From Euzebya sp051004735 (GTDB lineage Bacteria > Actinomycetota > Nitriliruptoria > Euzebyales > Euzebyaceae): 64,000 bases of DNA. Under the pieces are notes generated by a model. The model searched no databases. It saw only the letters and a program-made list of their open reading frames with translations, and was not told where the DNA came from. A program made the position numbers and the translations under genes. Where the stretch lies: assembly GCA_051004735.1 (NCBI GenBank), contig JBPCKA010000094.1, positions 6,024-70,023 on the forward strand, read 5' to 3'. Shown here piece after piece: positions 59,601-64,000 of this stretch (position 1 is the first letter of the stretch; each line of letters opens with the position of its first letter).

Positions 59601-60834
59601 CGGACCCGTAGTAGCGCTGGTCGCCGGGAAGCTGATACCAGCCGTCGCGGATGCGCTCGGGATACAGCGGGGTGCCGGCAAGTTCGGGGTTGTCGGTGCC
59701 CAGACAGGTACTCGGCGGGGGAACCTGGGGGCTGTGGAAGTCAAAGCCTTCGCCGTCGGTGCCCTCGTAGGTGAAATCGGCTGATTCGATTCCAGCGGAT
59801 CCAACGGTGCCGGTGGGGAACAACTGGCCGTAGCTCATCTCCTGGTACAGATTGAAGGTCGAACCGTCGAGCTCGGGTGAGTTGATGATCTGGTCCAGTT
59901 CGCTGGAATCGCTTGATTCCAGGTGGCTGAAGTCGCGGAAGTCGACGGGGACCACGGGGAATGGGCGGTCGCCGTAGCGGGCGGTCTCAAAGGTTTCGTT
60001 GGGTGGGATGACCTTGGGGCCGTGCGAGGCGACGGACTGCCCACCGGTCAGGACGGCGGTCGCCGACAGGTCCTTCCACACGATCATCGGGTCGGTGGCG
60101 GTGCTGGCCGCGTCGGCTTCGACGACCATCACCGCGCGGGCGGGTCCTTCATCGGCAGCCGCGCCCAATGTTGGCACCGTCCAGGTGATCGATCCGTCGT
60201 CGGCCACCTCGACCGTGCCGGTGGCAGAACGTGCCTCGGTGACCGTGCGCCCGTCCACCGGCGCGATCGTGACAGTCTGGTTACTCACGGCGGTCGAATC
60301 GAAGTTTGACAGGATCACGCGGGCGGGGAAGGAATCGCCGGGCTTGACCCATCCCACCGAGGAGGTGAAGTCGTAGTCCAGTTGCAGGCCTGCCTCCTGG
60401 GCGAAGGTCACCGCCGCCGCGCCTGCCACCGGCTGTCCCTCAGCCGTGACCGCGCGGACGGCCCAGGTCTCACGAAAGCCGTTGCGTCGGGTCCCCGGCT
60501 CAAGTCCTGCGGTGAGTGCCCCGGGGATGCTGACGGAAAAGGCACCGTCTGCTGCTGCCGACACCTGACCCAGGTCGATCCGTCGGCCGTCAGGAGCATG
60601 CAGCTGGAGATCCAGTAATCCTGCCAGCGGCGCCGGTGTGTCCACTCCCAACTCGCCCTGGCCCAGGATCCCGCGAACCTCCACGGTCTGACCGGGGCGC
60701 GCGACCTCATTCGGCTGGAATGACGCGAACAGGATGTCGCCGGGTTCCTGGGCACCGACGGGTGCGGCCAAGAACGGCAACAGACCGACGGCAAGGACTA
60801 GGAATGCGGACAGGACGTGCTTGTGGCGGGACAA
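56680..60834 (-). CDS. Secreted M6-family metalloprotease with C-terminal cell wall-binding repeats
   Basis: A 1384-residue exported protease. The signal peptide spans residues 1-~28 (ends PVGAQ). An N-terminal region of ~250 residues has beta-sandwich-like repeats. The catalytic part carries SHEYGHSLGLPDFYS near residue 590, matching the zinc site of M6 (immune inhibitor A) peptidases. Further beta domains follow (DVVLRFGYVTDVGLAEPGWF). Three CWB2 repeats occupy about residues 1090-1384 (RLAGPGRIQTAVEIS, VYLLGGEGALS, RVAGANRYATASAIT). It would degrade proteins while held on the wall. The start is TTG 60834, with GGGGG seven bases upstream. Confidence 0.88.
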   Translation of the reverse strand: MSRHKHVLSAFLVLAVGLLPFLAAPVGAQEPGDILFASFQPNEVARPGQTVEVRGILGQGELGVDTPAPLAGLLDLQLHAPDGRRIDLGQVSAAADGAFSVSIPGALTAGLEPGTRRNGFRETWAVRAVTAEGQPVAGAAAVTFAQEAGLQLDYDFTSSVGWVKPGDSFPARVILSNFDSTAVSNQTVTIAPVDGRTVTEARSATGTVEVADDGSITWTVPTLGAAADEGPARAVMVVEADAASTATDPMIVWKDLSATAVLTGGQSVASHGPKVIPPNETFETARYGDRPFPVVPVDFRDFSHLESSDSSELDQIINSPELDGSTFNLYQEMSYGQLFPTGTVGSAGIESADFTYEGTDGEGFDFHSPQVPPPSTCLGTDNPELAGTPLYPERIRDGWYQLPGDQRYYGSDSGGSAIAPALGVPVPANIDAGCGDTGKAVYDAAAIADPEIDYNLFDTDKDGVVDFFMMIFVGCGGNGVSQLAPVPDPNPVFNEIECNNYPNPTNAPLPYDNIWPHSSTLEGGFRDPETGLLGYVSDDRLTDLEGNLLFYTDQTYTITTTQQTDFPAYVRVGPYNVNPETIFDAASVISHEYGHSLGLPDFYSNAGLDLYADWNLMASDYSQNMDAYGRQELGWAIPVEIPEGTTTLDMIGSKTDINSIQWQTPDGTPYTLEGENVHNGMMYRAGLPSRILIDPALVENGASPSHVYWSTSGNDYACPTSPNARALDIRLPQLADLAPGTATELSFASLWEIEWEFDYGFVMITTDNGNTYQSLPSQEGFTTPATNNPNNVVCQATYGNGITGTTASYQAGTEQLDRLLGDYPENTGFATDTYDLTEFAGMEDVVLRFGYVTDVGLAEPGWFIDDVAVTADGQELFASDFEDGPGGPLIFNGGCQSDSGLGTAPLCSKGFEYVSATQGSSADHAYYLELRDRSGFDLDGFGQSDRGEITWEPGLSLGFTDEAFSYGNISNGDHPGQHILDAVPDPGNASPDLIDAAFNAGESFSDAGEGHVDNYSDPVREDGLFRFDFECLDFDVTDMSGDTGTDRADDLTSTVEVTRGVGCADRDYGYGNGLVAVRLAGPGRIQTAVEISKAAYPDGADTALIARAGDYPDALAAAPLAAAVDGPVLLTNTDTLATDVADELERLGVSNVYLLGGEGALSPAVEQALSEFGVTRLAGVGRVQTAVEVARELARVNGSVDSAILVRSDNFADALAAANLAIPGADPILLTSSDGLDADTGAVLDDLVADGAVVYLAGGTAALSEDVATDVAAAGYSAKRVAGANRYATASAITSETLSRYNVGFATAMLASGANFPDALTAGPAAAKLGGLLVLVDPTTLDNSPESLALLSASAAGISRLYIAGGTAAVSEGVLNQAISALGG

Positions 60835-61132
60835 CGTGATACCCCCAGGGGATCGGTCAAGCCACCAGGGCGGCTCCGATAGCGTACTGCCAACACTACG
60901 AGCCCGGCCGCTGGAGGATTACGCCAAGAGCTCAAAAAAACCCCGCTGGGTCAGGCAGCCGACCGACCGCTCTGCCCATCCGCCTGAGACAATCGAGCGT
61001 CAGCAACTTCGACGAAGGTCCGGTCGTGGTCGGGGCGGACTCCGGCGCCGGCTCAGGTGCAGAGTCCGGGGCGTCTGACGTGGACTGCCCATGATAATTA
61101 GATCGCGCGACGCATGTCAGCGGACGTCGCAT
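60835..61132. other. Intergenic stretch between the protease and arginine deiminase genes
   Basis: No convincing gene in about 300 bp. TACGCT (minus strand, 60881-60886) is a possible -10 for the protease gene. Near 61110-61145 an 11-bp string ATGTCAGCGGA is directly repeated across the deiminase stop codon. Confidence 0.4.
60934..60951 (-). terminator. Short hairpin with T-run downstream of arcA
   Basis: On the minus strand ACCC-AGCG-GGGT is followed by seven T residues (60940-60934). The stem is short (4 bp), but this is the only clear hairpin-plus-T-run I noticed in the window. It lies about 180 bp after the arcA stop. Confidence 0.45.
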
Positions 61133-62359
61133 CTATGTCAGCGGATCGCGCTCGACCGGGCAGGACATGCAACGGGGACCACCCCGACCGCGAGGCAGTT
61201 CAAAGGAGGAGATCTCGTGCACGATGATTCCCGCATCGCGAAGGCGCCGGTTGGTGTCGACGTTGCGTTCGTAGGCGACGACTTCACCGGGGGCGATCGC
61301 GAGGGTGTTGTTGCCGTCGTCCCATTGCTCCCGATCGCTGGTCACCTCGTCCTCGCCCGTGGTGATCACTCGCAGGTCTGATACCCCCACCGCACCGGCC
61401 ACTGCGGCGATGAGGTCCGGTTCCTCCCGCACGGTCATGGTGCCTTTGTGGCTGGCCGGACCTGCTCCGCCGCCCGGTTCGATCCGGTAGGTACGCGACA
61501 CCGACGTAAGGCGTGGCCAGACGACGATGGCATCGGTGTCCAGTTGGGTCATGACGGTGTCCAGGTGCATCGTTCCACGGCCCAGCGGCAGTTCGATCGC
61601 TAGGACGAAGTCGACCTCGTCCGCGTCGAACAGGGTCGCAGCGAGATTCTCTACCGCTATGGGTGAGGTCCGCTCGCTGACGCCGATCGCGACGGCGCGC
61701 TCGCCAAGGACCAGAATGTCCCCACCCTCGATCGTGGCCGGGAAGTAGTCCTTCACCTGCTCGCCGTACCACACCGGTCGCCCGGCCAGATCAGGATGAT
61801 TCTCATACATCGTGCGCCACAGCAGACGTTCTGGCTGACGCGCGGGCTTGTGCATCGGCGACAACACCCGGCCGCCGTACACGTGGGCGCTGGGATCGCG
61901 GGTGAACACCGCGTTGGGCAGCGGCGGGACCAGGAATGCGGTGGGACCCAGCAACCCGCCGACGAACCCGTCGCCGGCGCCAGGCACCTCATCCACGGTC
62001 AGGCCACCGATCAGGTGATCGGCCAGGTCAGGTGCCGGAAGGTCGGTCAGAAAGCCGCGGACGCGGTCGACCAGTTCCACCCCGCAGGTTTCCTCGGTTG
62101 CCCGCAGTCTGATCAGCGACGCCGCGATCTCTGCCTCACTCACCACGTCGGTCAGCAAATCGGCGAACAGACGCACCCGGACGCCGCGGTTGCGCAGCAC
62201 CTCGACGAAACTGTCGTGTTCCTGTTGGGCTCGGCCGACCCACACCAACTCATCAAACAGCAAGGCGTCCTTGTTTGCGGGGGTCAGGCGCCGCAACTCA
62301 AGGCCAGGCCGATGCAGGATGACATCGCGCAGTCGGCCGACCTCACTGGAAACAGTCAT
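61133..62359 (-). CDS. arcA: Arginine deiminase
   Basis: Enzyme converting arginine to citrulline and ammonia, 408 residues, the normal length. Visible motifs are LRDVILHRPGLEL near residue 10, FTRDPSAHVYG near residue 155, EGGDILVLGERAV near residue 210, HLDTVMTQLD near residue 270 (catalytic His), and the nucleophile Cys in CMSCPVERDPL near the end. No arcB or arcC lies next to it. The ATG at 62359 is supported by TAGGCT ending 8 nt upstream. That element overlaps the last codons of the upstream monooxygenase gene. Confidence 0.94.
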   Translation of the reverse strand: MTVSSEVGRLRDVILHRPGLELRRLTPANKDALLFDELVWVGRAQQEHDSFVEVLRNRGVRVRLFADLLTDVVSEAEIAASLIRLRATEETCGVELVDRVRGFLTDLPAPDLADHLIGGLTVDEVPGAGDGFVGGLLGPTAFLVPPLPNAVFTRDPSAHVYGGRVLSPMHKPARQPERLLWRTMYENHPDLAGRPVWYGEQVKDYFPATIEGGDILVLGERAVAIGVSERTSPIAVENLAATLFDADEVDFVLAIELPLGRGTMHLDTVMTQLDTDAIVVWPRLTSVSRTYRIEPGGGAGPASHKGTMTVREEPDLIAAVAGAVGVSDLRVITTGEDEVTSDREQWDDGNNTLAIAPGEVVAYERNVDTNRRLRDAGIIVHEISSFELPRGRGGPRCMSCPVERDPLT

Positions 62360-62373
62360 AGCCCGGCAGCCTA
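62360..62373 (-). promoter_or_regulatory. Leaderless-type -10 element for arcA
   Basis: TAGGCT (minus strand, 62368-62373) ends 8 nt before the ATG at 62359 and includes the end of the upstream gene's stop codon. Confidence 0.55.
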
Positions 62374-63732
62374 CGTCCCGGACACTGTGGCAGGGATCTG
62401 CAGCGTGTGCCCTGCGCGTGTGGCCCGCCGCCGACCGCGCCACATCTCCAGACGAAGATCGAACATGTAGTCATCGAAGTCGACCTGGATGGTGTGACGA
62501 ACCGAGCGGCGATACCGCTGCTGCATCGCCTGTCTGGATTTGGCGATCTGGTCGACCATGACCTGACGTGGTGGCAGGTGGATCCGGCCGGACAACACCC
62601 CGGCGATCCACTGTGACTGTCGTTCGGCGATCGGCATGATGGCCCCCAGGGGCTGAGCCAGTCCCACGAAGAACAACGTGGGCCGGTCCGGGTCGACGAC
62701 GTTTCGGAACAGCCCGATGTTGTTGTCCTTGACCGCGATCACCTGGTCGTCAAAGAACGGGAAGGTGATGTTGTATCCGGTTGCATAGATGACCAGGTCG
62801 GCCTGGACGCTGGAGCCGTCGGTGAACACCACCCGATCACCATCGAAGCGCTGGACGTTGGGGCGAACATCGATGGCACCGTGCCCGGCTCGAACCGGGA
62901 AGTCAGAAGAGACCGTGGGGTGTGACTGCATCAGCCCGTGGTCGGGTTCGGGCAGGCCGTAACGGCTCAGAGGCCCTCGTGCCAGCGTGACCATGAGATT
63001 CATCGAGGCCTGCGCCCAGCGCCACGGAACCACGTGCAGAAGTGGAATGGTGACCCACTGGTCCAAGGGCTTGCCGAACCACCACTTGGGGATGATGTGG
63101 GCGGCGTTGCGGGCAGCCACTGTCGCTGAGACGCCCACGTAGGACGCCACGGTCGCGATGTCCATCGAGGAGTTGCCCATCCCGATGACCACCACCCGCT
63201 TGTCCTTGACCTGCTCGGCCCGCACGTAGTGGTGAGCATGCAGTTTCTGGCCTGAGAACTCCCCTGGGAAGTCCGGTTCTGGCCAGCGTGGATCCCAGTG
63301 ATGACCGTTGGCCACGATCAAAGCGTCGTAGCGGTGCGACTCCCCGGAATCAAGGATGACGTTCCAGCCGCCGCCATCGGTGGGGACGCAGTGCGTGACC
63401 AGGGTGTTGAAGGTGATGCCGCCCCGTAGATCGAAACGGTCGACATAGTCGTTGAAGTACCTGTTGATGTGGCTGTGGTGAGGAAAGGTGGGGAAGGACT
63501 TCGGCATCGGGAAATCGGCGTAGGACATCCGCTCGCGGGAGGTGTTGATGTGCAGGGTGTCATACGCGCTGGACATGCCGTTGGGATTCTCGAAAGCCCA
63601 GTTCCCACCGACGCGGTCCGATGCCTCGAAGTGATCGTAGGCGGCGCCAGCATCCCGCAGCGCTTTCGCAGCGGTGATGCCCGAGGAACCGGCACCGATG
63701 ATGCACGTGCGTGGCAAAGGGTCGGTGCGCAT
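62371..63732 (-). CDS. Flavin-containing monooxygenase-like protein
   Basis: FAD- and NADPH-dependent monooxygenase, 453 residues. The FAD loop is IIGAGSSGITAAK near residue 12. The FMO fingerprint follows as FEASDRVGGNW near residue 36, with the family LHINTSRERMSY. The NADPH loop is VIGMGNSSMDIA near residue 180, and YATGYN near residue 320 is the usual late motif. It could oxidise N- or S-containing compounds or act as a Baeyer-Villiger enzyme. The ATG at 63732 has GGGAG about nine bases upstream; a frame reaching 63792 is possible. Confidence 0.88.
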   Translation of the reverse strand: MRTDPLPRTCIIGAGSSGITAAKALRDAGAAYDHFEASDRVGGNWAFENPNGMSSAYDTLHINTSRERMSYADFPMPKSFPTFPHHSHINRYFNDYVDRFDLRGGITFNTLVTHCVPTDGGGWNVILDSGESHRYDALIVANGHHWDPRWPEPDFPGEFSGQKLHAHHYVRAEQVKDKRVVVIGMGNSSMDIATVASYVGVSATVAARNAAHIIPKWWFGKPLDQWVTIPLLHVVPWRWAQASMNLMVTLARGPLSRYGLPEPDHGLMQSHPTVSSDFPVRAGHGAIDVRPNVQRFDGDRVVFTDGSSVQADLVIYATGYNITFPFFDDQVIAVKDNNIGLFRNVVDPDRPTLFFVGLAQPLGAIMPIAERQSQWIAGVLSGRIHLPPRQVMVDQIAKSRQAMQQRYRRSVRHTIQVDFDDYMFDLRLEMWRGRRRATRAGHTLQIPATVSGT

Positions 63733-63837
63733 GCACAGGCTCCCGTTGTAGGAATGGCTGGACTGGCTGGATGGAATGGTGACCGCCGTCACGGCGTTGA
63801 TCGCAGCCCATCATCAGTTCTACTGCAGGAGTCCGTC

Positions 63838-64000
63838 ATGCCCAAGGCCATTCTCAACGGCACCGTCCTGGCCGACAGCCCCACCACCGAGATCGTTGAG
63901 GGCAACCATTACTTCCCACCCTCATCGTTGAACACCGAGTTCTTCAGCGAAACCGACCATTCCACGGTGTGCCCGTGGAAGGGCGATGCCAGCTACTACA
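63838..64000 (+). CDS. DUF427 protein, N-terminal part (runs off the window)
   Basis: The first 54 residues of a DUF427-family protein: KAILNGTVLADS, VEGNHYFPPSSL and STVCPWKGDASYY are typical of this small beta-barrel family. The function is unknown. AGGAG lies seven bases before the ATG at 63838. It is divergent from the monooxygenase gene, 105 bp apart. Confidence 0.85.
   Translation, partial: MPKAILNGTVLADSPTTEIVEGNHYFPPSSLNTEFFSETDHSTVCPWKGDASYY

Noticed and set aside
60932..61132. 66-codon minus-strand frame just after the arcA stop
   Set aside because: Low-complexity Pro/Ser/Ala content, no family, and its 3' end runs through a hairpin with a T-run that is more likely a terminator.
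1..64000. tRNA or rRNA genes
   Set aside because: I scanned the intergenic stretches for T-arm-like GGTTCGA strings with matching stems and found none outside coding sequence; a dedicated tRNA search was not possible.

Overview
The window is dense, high-GC DNA from an actinobacterium. Markers are a mycothiol-type PIG-L deacetylase, a nearly complete ergothioneine locus, paired CeoB/CeoC-type TrkA proteins, a RegX3/SenX3-type two-component pair, DUF4032, PIN-PhoH and IspH genes, and cell-wall-binding repeat 2 (CWB2) surface proteins. The CWB2/M6 protease and DUF4331 content would fit a deep lineage such as Nitriliruptoria/Euzebya or Acidimicrobiia, but the class is only inferred. I see no rRNA, tRNA, CRISPR array, prophage or insertion sequence.

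Layout. 0-6 kb: end of a class F sortase, then a minus-strand BMP-type nucleoside ABC importer (lipoprotein, ATPase, two permeases) with a strong dyad between lipoprotein and ATPase genes. 6-11 kb: upp, a mycothiol-type deacetylase, alpha/beta hydrolase, RNase D, ispH, a 38-bp triple repeat and an EthD-like protein. 11-16 kb: a potassium-uptake locus (two TrkA, a 53-aa membrane peptide, TrkH, a double-membrane-anchored protein of unknown function), followed by a second TrkH copy reduced to a pseudogene and a second, intact copy of the unknown protein. 16-24 kb: PrmC-like methyltransferase, nth, senX3/regX3, phoU, a pterin dehydratase-VOC fusion and ppk1, in effect a phosphate/polyphosphate neighbourhood. 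24-35 kb: an AbiEi/DUF559-like remnant between repeats, glpX, enoyl-CoA hydratase, corA, SGNH hydrolase, a small HTH protein, a DUF4032 kinase-like protein, a second phoU, a DUF1059 gene coupled to an HTH-histidine kinase, a decayed arsenic cassette and PIN-PhoH.

35-49 kb: SixA-like phosphatase, rmlC, uppS, two EgtA paralogues, a Fpg/Nei glycosylase, greA, then egtA-egtB-egtC-egtD followed by a membrane protein, a YcaQ-type glycosylase, pcm and an RNase R/II-like enzyme. 49-61 kb: an anchored exported protein, a CWB2 protein, a DUF4331-TPR-NicO operon, a broken acetyltransferase and a 1384-residue M6 protease with CWB2 repeats. 61-64 kb: arginine deiminase, a flavin monooxygenase and the start of a DUF427 gene.

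Two general points. Many genes have a TANNNT -10 hexamer ending 6-10 nt before the start codon and no Shine-Dalgarno sequence, which implies widespread leaderless transcription; I used this to choose starts. Gene decay is visible in at least three places (second trkH, aquaporin, GNAT), alongside several short tandem duplications. The most interesting candidate for something undescribed is the TrkH-linked anchored protein family at 14.2-16.1 kb.
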